Part shown: positions 22,145 through 32,684 of the stretch, piece after piece | Layout: each line of letters opens with the position of its first letter | How positions within the stretch are numbered: position 1 is the first letter of the stretch | Source: Ephemerocybe angulata | Lineage: Eukaryota; Basidiomycota; Agaricomycetes; Agaricales; Psathyrellaceae | Assembly: GCA_013368325.1 (NCBI GenBank) | Contig: JAACJK010000003.1 | Coordinates: forward strand, 248,001 to 312,000 | Length of the DNA stretch: 64,000 bases | Reading direction: 5' to 3' | Program-made: the position numbers and the translations under genes | The notes under the pieces: model-generated | What the model was told of the DNA's origin: nothing | The model's database searches: none | The model's input: only the letters and a program-made list of their open reading frames with translations

Positions 22145-25100
22145 CTATGTTAGACGAGGGACAGAAGTTGAAGCGGCCACATCCCACACTCTAATCGTAT
22201 GGTCGTCCGACCCAGAGGCAATCCGCCTTCCATCCCTTGATAATGCTACAGCGTTAATACCATTGCTGTGCTCCTCTCGCACGCTTCGTACTGCGCCATT
22301 CGAGGCATCCCACACCCTCAACGTCTTGTCGTACGACCCAGAGACGATCCACAATCCATCCCGAGAAAGTGCAATAGACCCAGCGCAACTGGTGTGTCCC
22401 TTCAGTACTCTGAGCACCTCGCCTCTCAACACGTCCCACACCCGCACCATTGTGTCATCCGTTCCTGACACAATCCTTAACCCGTCCCCCGAAGTAGCAA
22501 CAGACCTGACAGGACTATCTACCTTCAGGACAGTTTGCACAGTGCCGGTCGAAGCATCCCACACCCTCACTGTTTTATCAACAGACCCAGAGATAATCCT
22601 TGGCCCCTCTCCTATAAACACCACAGAATAGACAGCACCAGCGTGCCCCGTCAGGATGCGCGGACCCTGGCCACTCGACGCATCCCATATCCTTACTGTC
22701 TTATCTTCTGACCCTGAGACAACCTGTGATCCGTCCGCCGAGAAGCCGACTGACCAAACGCAGTCAGTGTGCCCCACAAGCACTCTCTCAACTCTGCCTG
22801 CCAGCACATCCCACACCCTCACCGAGTGATCGCGCGACCCAGAGATGATACGCTCCCCATCCGGCGAGAATGCAACAGACCTCACGGTACCACCGTGCCC
22901 CTCCAAGATAGTCTGCATCTTGCCTGTTAGCGCATCCCAAACCCTCACTGTTTGGTCGATCGCCCCAGAGGCAATCTTCATGCCATCCCAAGAGAATGCA
23001 ACTGCATATACTCCTGAGCTATGGCCCTTCAGTGGGGGAGGGGGAGGAGGAAGCTCCTTGAGCAGGAAGATCCCTTCGACGCCTTTCTTCCACTCTCGCT
23101 CGACCATATCTTCTCGAACCTTCAGCCGCTGAACCACAGCTGAGTGAAACTCGGCCATTTTCCGTGCCAGCGAGAGTGTAACCTGCGTCTCGTAGAAAGT
23201 CTCGATGACCGGCACCCAAACTTCAGGACGCTCCATTATCTCTGGTTTGATGGCATACTTCTCAAGACGCTCCCAAAAAACGGGGTTGTCCCCAAGCTTC
23301 CCAGCCCAGCTATCCTTCAATCCCTCCCGCATGACATCAAGGCTGCTGAAGGAGGTCGCCTGAAGCTCTCGAATGCTCTCCTTGTCCTTCAAAAGCCGTT
23401 CAGACTCCAGGGAAAGCCATCCATTCAACTCCCTCTCCTTCTCTTGCTTGGTGAGTTTCCACTTCTCAATCTCTGCAGTTGCCCGGTTCACCTCCTCTCG
23501 TCCCTTCTGGGAATAACCCTCCGCCGTCGATATCCACCCCTCCATGTCACTGAGAGACGCCTGCGTTTGCTCCAGCCTCAAGCTGAGCCTCTCATTTACT
23601 GAAGGCAACACTCCTAGTGCAGCCTTCGTTCCAAATTCATCCAGCCCCTTCGTCAAAGACTGTTCCAGCTCACGAAGCGCCTCGCGTTCCTGTTCCAAAC
23701 AGATACGCTCCTCTTCCGCAACCTTCACGCGCTCCGTGCTTTCAGAGAACCTCCCCTCAGCCTCTTCGATTGCAACAGACGCAGCCTCAAACGCCGCGCG
23801 ATCAGCCGCACACTCGTCGGCCACATCCAAGGCTTCCCTCTCGAGTTCCTCAATCATCTCTGTGACCTGAGCGGAGAACTTGTCGATGGCATCCAGGAGG
23901 CGCTGGCGCCGAGTTCGCGGGGCATGGGCAGTACCTTGCGGGAGAGGAGCAGCGTCATTTGCGGTGGTTGGTGTTTGTTTCTCCCGGAGCAGCAAATCAT
24001 ACTTGGCGGCGAGTTCGTCCCTCTCCTTCGTCACAGCCGCTAACCTTTCCTCCAACGTGCCGCCTGATCCCTGGGATTGGAGATGAGCATAGACCTCGAT
24101 GATCGTGGAGATGACGTACCGGTCCAGCGAAGAGCTTGAGAATGATGTCTTGGGGAGATGAGTAGGCTTCGGAGATTAGGCCAGAGCGGAAACGAAGGAC
24201 GTCGCCCCCTCGATTCAATCGACTATCGTGCAGGTACTCCAACAGGCTCCCAGTAGTCTTTCCATCGGCATAGAGTCTTTCTTCTTGGCTTTGCGCTTCC
24301 TCAGCGGTGATGGGAGCTCCGTCGTCGTCCTCAATCTGGTCCCAACGCGTGCTGACACATGCGACTTGAGCATTGGAGAAGAGTCTTTCGAAGGCGCGTC
24401 GCGCACGGCCCTTGAATTCGGTCGCTGCCATGTCGTTTGCATTCAGAAACACGAGAACATGCGACACGGGCGCAGATTGTCTGTTTCCAGCTGTAAGTAC
24501 CAAAGTACAAGAATGTAGGTAGGGACTGTACTCACCCATTCGCCGCAAGATGCTCCTCTAGCATCTGGAGGATCTCCTCGGTCTCCTTCGCGCGCTCTCC
24601 TGGCTGATAGCCATCGAACCCAGGGGTGTCGAGGAATTTCAGCAATTTCCCATCTGGGAGAGGTACGTTGTACTCTACGATGCCTAGAGTCGCTGCCTCA
24701 GTGGTAGGCGGTCTAGGTATAGCAGGGTCGACTGCATGCTGAACGGCCTTGATGAACTGTGATCCTCGATGTCATGATAGCCACCTCGAGAAGACAAAAA
24801 GAGAACACACGGTCGTCTTGCCAGCGTCGATCCTGCCTAAAACACTGATTGCGGTCAATTAGCTTTGCATTTTTTTGAGTGAACAACGATCCACGATACG
24901 TACACAATCGTATGCTCCACCATTTCCTTGGTAAGTGAAAGGTCGAAGATAACTCTCGCGTGGTCAGGGGAGATACTGGATTCACTCGATTCAGTATGTA
25001 AGGCTCGTTATATCCGCCACCAGTTGAGGCATGTCAGATTGGCATCGTTATCGATAAGCGCCGAGTAGGAGTGCTCGAACACGGGGCTCAATGTGACCAG

Positions 25101-25325
25101 GTGGCACTGTGACGAGTGGGATGTCTGTTTGGGAATGAGAACCCAAGCGAGCTGGCTTAGTGCTCGAATAGTGACGGCATCGCAGGATTGAGAGGAATAT
25201 AATGTTCTTGGATTCACTATAAGATCTGGAAATTGGAAGGGTCCGAGGGTATGTGGGTGCTTTGGAGCAAACGAAAAGCAAGGAAAAGCTCACCGTACTA
25301 GTACAGCGGACTCGGCAAGTTCCAT
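22145..25325 (-). CDS. G-domain, coiled-coil, WD40 protein
   Basis: Exons (plus coordinates, 5' to 3' right to left) 25294-25325, 24904-24975, 24811-24844, 24536-24756, 24120-24480 and 22145-24070 give 881 residues. A GTPase fold comes first: P-loop LGRIDAGKTT near residue 40, G3 FLDTPGFDGY, and a STRWDQ segment in the G4 region, as in AIG1-like P-loop proteins of fungi. About 330 residues of coiled coil follow (LEERLAAVTKERDELAAKYD onward), then seven WD40 repeats (GH...VRVWD units) to the C-terminus. The first exon and the 318-bp first intron are the weakest part; the rest keeps phase at every junction. The layout recalls STAND/NLR receptors with a sensor of WD40 repeats, but with a G domain instead of NACHT. 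Function is inference. Confidence 0.78.
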
Positions 25326-26084
25326 GATTGCATCAATAAACCGTAGTCGCTAAGCGCCAGGGTTAGGGTCCATTTCATTGACCTTGAAGTTCCTTCTACC
25401 TTGCCCTCTCCGACCTTGCTCCGACCGACGATCGCCGTTGAAGCCGCCCGAGCAGGCTTGCCTACCTTGCTTCGAAAAGCCCAGACCCTCCATATTCCAG
25501 ATGTTCTCTCTAACCCATCCGTCGGCTTCTTCAACCCCCAAGGTCCCTTTCGTCCAGCTGCTCAAGAGCGAGGGGTTGACAAGCGGGTTTCGATGGTGTT
25601 AGTAGCGCCCAGCAGGCCAAGCTAATCGCCCAAAGTAAGCTGAACCCAAGCCCTATGTTATCTCCCAGTGAAAATATATGTGGGGATGCGTGGCTGCTGC
25701 TGGCAGAGGTGAGTTGCTCGGTGAGCCCGGTGATCTCGGCTGACACTTTTTTGCCAGCCGTGTTTCGAGCCCGTTAGTTTTGTTTCTTCCGTCCAAATAT
25801 TTATAGTGACCAAGCATTGTCCTGCGCGACCATAGCCCGGCTGGCTATAGGAGCCTGCATACATACATGTTCCGTAGAACCGTGACACCCGACTGTTAAG
25901 TTTTAACTGGGCTATTGGGGGATTCGGACATCAATCAAACAGCAAATGCCGTTGTGCTTCTAAGAAGAATACTGTGCCACAGTGCGAGAAGGTCCAATTT
26001 TCACAACCAAGGTGACAATGTCGGCCCCGGCTAGAAATAATTTGATTGTAACCTAAAAAACAGCGAGCTGCGAGAATGACCAGG
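25326..26084. other. Intergenic, divergent promoter region
   Basis: No supported gene. Plus-strand frames of ~74 codons at 25378-25625 have no recognisable domain. The stretch separates the minus-strand G-domain/WD40 gene from the plus-strand secreted-peptide gene and includes the second dispersed-repeat copy. Confidence 0.45.
25590..25675. repeat. Dispersed repeat, copy 2
   Basis: Diverged partner of 21608-21690: GGTGTTAGTAGCGCCC, then GCAGGCCAAGCTAATCGCCC and ATCTCCCAGTGA at similar spacing. Neither copy has an open frame or obvious terminal inverted repeats. Confidence 0.5.
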
Positions 26085-26092
26085 TATAAAAG
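26085..26092 (+). promoter_or_regulatory. TATA box of the secreted-peptide gene
   Basis: TATAAAAG stands 116 bp before the ATG at 26201. The position and sequence fit a TATA element of a strongly expressed fungal gene. Confidence 0.55.
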
Positions 26093-26200
26093 GTCGTTGG
26101 AATACAGGATCATCTGCATTACTACTCCCCTTCTCCTTACTCTACCCTCTAAATTGCTCAATCTCACGGTCCTTAGACGCACCACTCTCCCAAGTCAAAA

Positions 26201-26606
26201 ATGCGTGTATCTTCCATCTATGCCTTGGTGCCTCTCGCGCTCTCCCTTGCGTCCCTTACGGTCGCCAAGGACGTTGCATCTGTACGTTATGACCTATAGT
26301 CTCTGCCTCCTGTTGCCTTATCTCTGACTGGCTTTGATTTATAGTCCGTCAACGCCCGTGAATATAGCGACGAGTTGGCTACACGCGAATTACTCTCCGA
26401 GCTCTCCACGCGTGATCTCATCGAAGAGCTCTCTGACCGCCTCGAAAGGCGCACCATAACCCAATGCGCCTACTGCGGTAAGAAGAGAGTCGTTGTACGT
26501 CCCTCCCCTGTTTAGAACTAAGCGTTTTCAGCCTTGTTCTGACTGCAATATTTAATGTCTACAGAAAGGTGCCCCTTGCGAGAATCACTCTGGAGGACAC
26601 TTTTGA
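26201..26606 (+). CDS. Small secreted cysteine-containing peptide precursor
   Basis: Exons 26201-26281, 26345-26494 and 26565-26606 give 90 residues; each exon is too short to stand out as an ORF. Residues 1-22 form a clear signal peptide (MRVSSIYALVPLALSLASL then TVA). An acidic/basic stretch follows with three related units ending in R: ELATREL, ELSTRDL and ELSDRLERR. Cleavage after the LERR dibasic site by a Kex2-type protease would release a 27-residue C-terminal peptide with CAYC and a third cysteine, rich in K, G and H (ends NHSGGHF). All introns are GT-AG and phase 0. A TATA box lies upstream. No relative is recognised; it could be a secreted effector or a signalling peptide. Confidence 0.72.
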
Positions 26607-27151
26607 AAGGCCCATTCGTGGGCTAAAGCCCCAGACCCGAGGTCTGATTTCTGAGTCTTAGCCCAGACATATATCCCGCAGGTCCCTTATGGCCCCGTTA
26701 CCACAGCTATCTCTACTCTATTTATGGCAGTCGGACAATAATTCTGTCTGCAGCCTCGAACTAATATACATACGAAGTTACTGTTTTATCGATTCAGCTG
26801 CACCATCTGTATAGTTGGTATAACTTCCTCATTCAACCTCCACCTTTCATTGGCTTCCGTTCGGATCATGGTGCGAGAATCGAACCTACCATAGTACAAT
26901 ATGTCACATGAAGTGATGCACTGAATAATGCACCTCCGTACATAGGAGTGTATGATCGACGTTTTACCGGTTTGCAGACTGCGATCGCGTGGCTGTCCAG
27001 TGATTGATCAACTGGTCGGCGCTTGGGGCGTCAACCAGCGCTTAGCGCTTAGATCAAGCGCGCGTGACAGTCTGGGCACACACCTCCAGCCGCGATGAGC
27101 GTCAATTTAAGACCCTAATTTCAGCGCGCAGTGCCTGTCAACGCGCATTGC
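26607..27151. other. Intergenic after the secreted-peptide gene
   Basis: No gene seen. Around 27020-27060 the sequence contains closely spaced copies of GCGCTTA with a nearby TTGATCAA palindrome (near 26993), without an evident function. Confidence 0.4.
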
Positions 27152-27442
27152 TCAGTCGAATTGTTTGAATGGGTCTATCCGCCGCCAGGTAGTTTGCGGA
27201 TGTTGATGGATTCCGTTAAGCCCCAGCCCGATGTTGAAAGCCCTGGCCATTTCAGCCAACATAAGCTCCCGCGTATCCGTAATCTGCGGCGCAGAACTAT
27301 TGCCCACAGCCCTCGGGGCATGGGTGCCGTTTGAACCCAGCGTCGGCGCCGATGGCGGAGGGTTGGGTCTTGGGCCGAGCCGCTCGCGAATCGTGCTCCA
27401 TGCCTGGCGCATGCGCTCTGCTCGGGATGTATTAGTGCACAT
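27152..27442 (-). CDS. Short unknown frame, possibly the remnant of a larger gene
   Basis: A 96-codon frame on the minus strand has protein-like composition: an RMRQAWSTIRERLG helix, a Pro/Ser-rich linker, then DTRELMLAEMARAFNIGLGL, and stops at 27152. It looks like the C-terminal end of a helical protein. No upstream exon could be joined to it before the neighbouring BTB gene ends at 27586. It may be a relic left by rearrangement or a short gene. Confidence 0.3.
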   Translation of the reverse strand: MCTNTSRAERMRQAWSTIRERLGPRPNPPPSAPTLGSNGTHAPRAVGNSSAPQITDTRELMLAEMARAFNIGLGLNGIHQHPQTTWRRIDPFKQFD

Positions 27443-27585
27443 AGATAGATAAGATGGTGCATATCGTAGGAAGGGGGGTAGACATAGGCATGGTTAAAGG
27501 TAACGTATCTCTCCGAGCTTTTGTGGTGCATAAAACTGTAAGTGGGCAGATGTAAATAAAATGGAGTGAATTCGAGATTGCGAGC

Positions 27586-28788
27586 TTATCCGTCAAAATT
27601 CTTAAGGCTGCTCCACCCTGGCAGTCCAAAATACGAGGGGAGATTGTTCCATATCTGCTGCCGGCCCTCCTCATGGGCCCTTTCTGCATCCTTCGAGCAC
27701 ACCTGGCAAAGAGCCATGGTCTGCATTGGTACAAATTGCTTGAACTCTATCCATCTTTCAAGGGTCCGAGCTGGCTCCGGCATTGGGACGTATAGTGCTT
27801 TGATGAGGCTGGATCCGGCTGCGCGACATCGAGCTGGCTGGGTGCATTTGTCGCTACACCCGACGTTGTCTACCCAACCGAATAAGTGGTCGGTTTGGGC
27901 ACGGAAAAGTCGTTCGCGTCCAAGGATGCACTCCCGCTTCACATCATAAGAAACCTGCGCTACCGATTCGTCATCTCGCGCAGTCCCTGTTAATAAGTCC
28001 TCCTTTAAAAGTACCTTTAGCCCTGGCAAAGTCTCAACGATGAGGTGAAGCCCGACTCACAAATTCCTGGATACAAAGGTAATACGCCGCGGGAAGGACG
28101 GATTTGATGTCGTTATCGTGTGCGAGGTTCACGATATCGAAGAGAATACCGCTCTGGTGGTGTATTTGGGTGTAATCGTGTGGTAGCTTGTCCCATTCGG
28201 AGAGTGTTGTTGGAAATTCCGTGGTAAGGCGGAGCAGTGCTTCATGCCGGAGGTAGTCAATGTCGTATTTCCTCCCCATCCGGATCATGGCTGCGACCGC
28301 ATCGAAGGCGAGGGGATCTCGTGTACTGTGGCCTCTACAGTATAAGTTAGTAAAAGCTTAACTATACCAAGAGAATGTAATTAGAGAACATACTTGTCAT
28401 AGAAGGCCAGAAGCATGTGTCTGACATCCTGCACCGAGTCTTGGAGATGCAGAACTGGACAACCTTCGACAGTCGGCTCGTCCTGGGGATGCGGCATCGC
28501 AAAGACGTCCAGAAATATGGGCGAATGCCGGGCAACAATCGTGCGGTGAACCTTGAATTGGACATCCTGGACTTGCAGGACGACGCTCCCGTCCTCGAAC
28601 CACAAGTCTGAGCGTATCACTGGCGCGGGCTCCGTCGTTGGAGCACTGACATTTCTTGCCAATTCCCTGTCAGTTACGGAACGAGAGGGATCTCCATAGC
28701 GATCGTCATCCACCCGTTCGTCGTCTTCTTCGATGACCACTCTTCTCCTTTTGAGGGCGGGGCTACCTCCGGTGTCCGTTCTCGACAT
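27586..28788 (-). CDS. BTB/POZ domain protein, copy J
   Basis: Exons 28394-28788, 28061-28334 and 27586-28014 (minus strand) give 365 residues. A 60-residue charged leader with KRRR precedes the BTB core (LWFEDGSVVLQVQDVQFKVH, then LDVFAMPHPQDEPTVEG). The middle exon has AAMIRMGRKYDI. The last exon has LCQVC and IWNNLPSYFGLPGWSSL. The intron positions match the plus-strand copies. It is closest in its BTB core to copy O (shared FAMPHP.GEPTV-like stretch). Confidence 0.85.
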
Positions 28789-29297
28789 AGGTCCGATAGG
28801 CTGTCGTTCTAGGCCAAGATAGAGACGCTCGAGGATCTCGAGGAGGCCGACGCAGGCCTACGCTCTTGGAATGTAGCGAAAGGTGAGGAAAGGAGGAAGC
28901 GATGGCTACCATTCTCATGGCAGAGCACTTTCCCTATGTATATCATCAGAGCAGGAGACAAAGGAGGGGAAGGCCGGCAAGCCAACGCCAGCATGATCAT
29001 CAGGCATCAAACCTTCGAGGTTCATGTTTTCCACGCGCTTCCTTCACCGCCAAAATGAGCCCGATATTTCAGGGTTTGCGTCACCTCTCTGTGTACTGCC
29101 ATCTCCGCTCCCTACGCAATGTTCAGCAAGGCTGCGATCGATACGGAAAATGTAGACCTCGAGCATACAAATGTTTTGACTGAAGGGGTGAGCAAGTAGG
29201 GGTGTTTCACGGACTGACGAAGAAACCGGGATAGTGCATCACAAGCCCTGCATACCTCTCGACTCGAATTTGGCTAGATATACATTCTGAATGACTA
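28789..29297. other. Intergenic
   Basis: No supported gene; the plus-strand frame at 28902-29183 has no domain and starts inside the probable 5' region of the BTB gene on the other strand. The right part is the 3' flank of the PEBP gene. Confidence 0.4.
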
Positions 29298-30095
29298 TCA
29301 GACAGCGGGAGGATCGGGGGCAACACGCATAAAGGTGCCCGCGAGAGGCTCACCCAAGCCCACCGTCTCAGCAAACCCGCTAATGTTAAACGCTACGACG
29401 CTCGTCGATGGGGTGATAACTTCTTGTGCGGCAAAGTCTTTCGGTTGCTTAAACAACAAGAAGATATACCTAACAAATTCCGTCATATCAGCTCACAGAG
29501 AAGCCATTTGAAAGTGCCTACCTATGGGCGTCCGACCCAGCCGGGGGCCCAGGTTGTAGGTATTCGGTGATAGCGGAGGTCTGATTCTTCAAGGCGCCTC
29601 CGCGATCGTGGACGGTATGGTTTCCACCCAGATAATGGCGGATCTGGGCGGCCCATGGGTCTTGCGGGGTAGGTGCATCTGGGTCGACCATCGCAATGAC
29701 GAATGGTCCTGGGGTCCTCACCCCACGAATGGCGAAAGTCGGGGGGCCCTTCGTGGCTGGAAGGGTGCGATAGGGAAAGTGGCGTCAATCGCAATGATAC
29801 GAAGACCCATGATACTACTCACCGTTTCGAGCAAGTTGAACCCCAGCCTTCAATGTGACGGCCGTTTCTGACTCCTGAGGGAAGGTCACCTCGAGGAGTA
29901 GCTTCGGTTTGAAATTGATAGCGAGGATTTTGGGGATCTAAGTGAGGGAAACATGATCGGCGTCCCGAGCGCTAATATTAATTCACTCACATCGGCGTCC
30001 TCGAATGCCTTCACCACATCCTTGAGGCTGACATCTTGGGCAAGTGCACCTCCAATAGCCAAGAATAGAAAGCAAGCCAAGAAATTGAAACGCAT
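29298..30095 (-). CDS. Secreted PEBP-family protein, copy 1
   Basis: Exons 29991-30095, 29823-29937, 29522-29756 and 29298-29469 (minus strand) give 208 residues. The N-terminus is a signal peptide ending near GGALA-QD. The phosphatidylethanolamine-binding fold is clear: VTFPQ strand, FVIAMVDPDAPTPQDP ligand-site motif, IRHYLGGN, ITEYLQPGPP and RYIFLLFKQP. Relatives include yeast Tfs1 (carboxypeptidase Y inhibitor) and plant FT; secreted fungal members have no settled role. One of a tandem pair with the gene at 30510-31279, with introns at the same places. Confidence 0.9.
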
Positions 30096-30509
30096 CTTGT
30101 GTAAGTTTGCTTCAACCTACTAGGATCAGGTTTCAAGAGTTGTCGTCAGGACTAGCAGCAGAAGGGGCTTATGTCGCCTATTAATACGTCTCCAGACTCG
30201 GAGGCCATGTTAAAAGCGCCCAAGGCATGGAGATTAGCCCAGGATACACCGAAGTCTGGTCGCCCGTTGCTATCGTTCATCGAAGCTCGAAGCCAAGGTC
30301 AAAGTAAAGGAAGAACATCCAACAGAAGTCTCCAAGAGCATGCTATCCAAAGAGGCGTCACATCGCTTCCATTCGAGAAGGCTTGTCATACTCTCGGAGA
30401 AGTTGCAAGCAGTCTCACGGTCGCATTCGACGAAATACGGGCTGAGAAAGCACAGATTCAGTTCAATTGACTCTCTGGCACTAGACGGTGCTCCCGATCT
30501 TGAGATCTC
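30096..30509. other. Intergenic between the PEBP genes
   Basis: No supported gene. It includes the promoter of copy 1. A 99-codon plus-strand frame at 30171-30470 has no recognisable domain. A variant of the recurrent AAGCGCCCA motif is at about 30214. Confidence 0.4.
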
Positions 30510-31279
30510 CTACTGCTTCACGAGCATGAAAGATGCAGCGACAGGATCCCCCAACTGAGTCTGAGAAGCGAACGAACTAAGGTTAAAGTTCCCAATGTAC
30601 GTCTGGGCGGTGACGATCCGTTGCTGGTTGAAGTCAGGGCTCTGCTTGAACGCCCAGAATACATATCTGTGCGCGAAGGATAGAACGATACGTTAATCAG
30701 CAGCCCAAGATAGCAGCCCAGCGTAGAGGGCACCCACCGGTGAGCGGGGTTTCCAGCACCTGGGGTCGGCTGGAACCAGGCGGTGATCGGAGCGCTCGTG
30801 TTCGTCAAGGCACCCGTGTTCACGTCGAGCTGGTAGTTTCCAGCTAGGAAGTGGCGGACGTGTCCGAATGAGCCACCGTCAGGGTCGACAGTAGCGATGA
30901 CATATGGGCCAGGGTCGGTGGCGCCGACAAGCTTGAACGTTGGGACGGGGGCGGTGGCTAGAAATGACTGAGGATAAAGTTAAAGTTCGTCTCAAGATAG
31001 AGTACGCACCATCTCGTGGGACGTTCGTGCCTGAACTGAAGGTGTACGGAGGGTTCCTAGGGAATGTCACTTGCAACAGGGAAGTGGGGCTGAATCGAAG
31101 GCCGAAAGCGGTTGGGATCTGTGGGTTTGGCTGTGGTTAAACGGCGGGTGTGTTGTAAGAGAGACTTTTGTTCTTACGTTGGCACTGTTGAACGCGGCGA
31201 CCACGGTTGGAATGTCAGTATCCTGTGCAAGTGCGCAAGATGTGAGCGAAAGGAGCGCAACGAAGGTCGGGAAACGCAT
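30510..31279 (-). CDS. Secreted PEBP-family protein, copy 2
   Basis: Exons 31178-31279, 31010-31118, 30738-30957 and 30510-30666 (minus strand) give 195 residues. It has a signal peptide (MRFPTFVALLSLTSCALA). The fold is retained (VTFPRNPPYTF, YVIATVDPDGGSFGHVRHF, LAGNYQLD, ITAWFQPTPGAGNPAHRYV, FWAFKQ), but the DPDAP loop of copy 1 is replaced by DPDGG and shortened, so ligand binding may differ. Exon structure is identical to copy 1. Confidence 0.9.
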
Positions 31280-31773
31280 TGGGACTATACGTCGGTTGTG
31301 ATGAACGTCCAGCAACAACGCGCCCTCTACTTATAAGGGTAGAAGACCGGCTATAGTTCGGCGTACAGGAGAGGTCACTGCCCAGGTGGACTATAAAATA
31401 AAATGTAGGTTTGACTGGCGACGTGTCTCCTCAGTCCTCAAGAAGTTGCCAAGAAGATATAGCTCCAGAAGCGTCTGCAGCATGACAATAATTTCCAAGC
31501 TTGTGTGCTCTGTTAGAAGCAAGAAAGGTTAAACCACGGGGGGTCGGGATCAGCAGGAAGACGGTGACGAAACGGACATACTCATAACGGTGATTTCGCA
31601 GCACCAAACGAGAAGCACAGAGGCAGTGAGAATGACTGGTATTAAAGATGGGAAGGTAGCCGTTCGGCCACCTTCAGGTCTAGATAGGTAGTAGATAGTC
31701 TATACTGTGCCATGCCACAAAGGTCAGCAATCGTCAGGACGTGAGGTAGCATAACTCACAAAGGTGAACCTCT
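31280..31773. other. Intergenic
   Basis: No supported gene or RNA. It holds the promoter of PEBP copy 2 and the 3' flank of the small membrane protein gene, both on the minus strand. Confidence 0.4.
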
Positions 31774-32312
31774 TCAACGTCTCTTTCCCTTCTTTCTCTT
31801 CGAAGGATTCGTCACGGTGTCAGGTAACCATTCGTTTGTGGGCTCAGAAGGCGCTTGTGTGGGGGGTGGAGTGGCCTGCCGAATGAAGGGTTTCTCGTCT
31901 TCTACGGGGACGACCGGCGTTTTCCCTGAGCGCTCCATCTCTTCCATCTTGGCAGCAGAAGCAGCAATCTCCTCTGGGCTAACGTCTTCTCCGCGTCGTA
32001 TTCTGGCTGCGATTTCGGGCGTCACTCGGATACGACGAACCCCGGTTTGGAATCCGGGTGCTGCAAGAGAGTTGACTGAGTTTAAGACATGGTTTAGAAC
32101 GTTGAGCGACGCACCTCCTTTTCCAATGCCATAGTTCTTTAGCTTATAAGCCTTGTACCAGTTGTTCACCAGATATGCGGAGACTAGGAGGACGGATGGC
32201 ACGCTGCAAAAAGCTCTGGTTAACTTCGGGTGGGTAACGTATTACATTGCACTCACGCAATCCAAAGCAGTGAAGGGTAGTCTTCCACTGTTTGCGTTGG
32301 CCTTGACGCCAT
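31774..32312 (-). CDS. Small single-pass membrane protein, unknown function
   Basis: Exons 32257-32312, 32115-32203 and 31774-32060 (minus strand) give 143 residues. One hydrophobic segment near residues 14-31 (YPSLLWIAVPSVLLVSAYLV) is followed by a basic stretch YKAYKLKNYGIGKG. A conserved-looking cytosolic or lumenal part follows (GVRRIRVTPEIAARIRRGE, then DVSPEEIAASAAKMEEME), then a Pro-rich stretch and a basic end (KRKKGKRR). I recognise no named domain. All introns are 53-54 bp. Confidence 0.8.
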
Positions 32313-32684
32313 TGTTTCAAGAAGGTAGTGGTTTGAAGTCAAGCGGACGTGGAATAGCTTCGCCCAGCCGTGATGGGGACAGCCGCAATTTCGAGCCCTG
32401 CTTCGGCCACTCTTACATTGTTGCGGTCATCTTTCCTTCAAATTGGACTACTTTGCGAATCTAAACATCACCGCCTATGAAGTCTTGAAAAACGACGAAA
32501 TAGAATGAATATTACGAGGTATAAAATGGTAATTAGCTACATATTATGCGTCCAGACCGGTAACTTATATGCTACAGAGATATCCTACGTGAACCACAGG
32601 GAAAGCAAAAAGAGCATCGAAAGCATTGGGATCCTAGGTCAACTAGAACGACGAGGGGGCTACGAGAAAGAGGAGGAGAGACTG
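32313..32684. other. Intergenic
   Basis: Promoter side of the small membrane protein gene and 3' flank of the next minus-strand gene. No further feature seen. Confidence 0.4.

Noticed and set aside
25021..25217. Extra exon of the G-domain/WD40 gene
   Set aside because: A 69-codon frame here can join the following exon, but its own upstream junction does not fit the phase of the first exon. The direct join from 25294 to 24975 keeps the frame.
25378..25625. Two overlapping 74-codon plus-strand frames
   Set aside because: Two frames of equal length over the same DNA, no domain, no splice extension.
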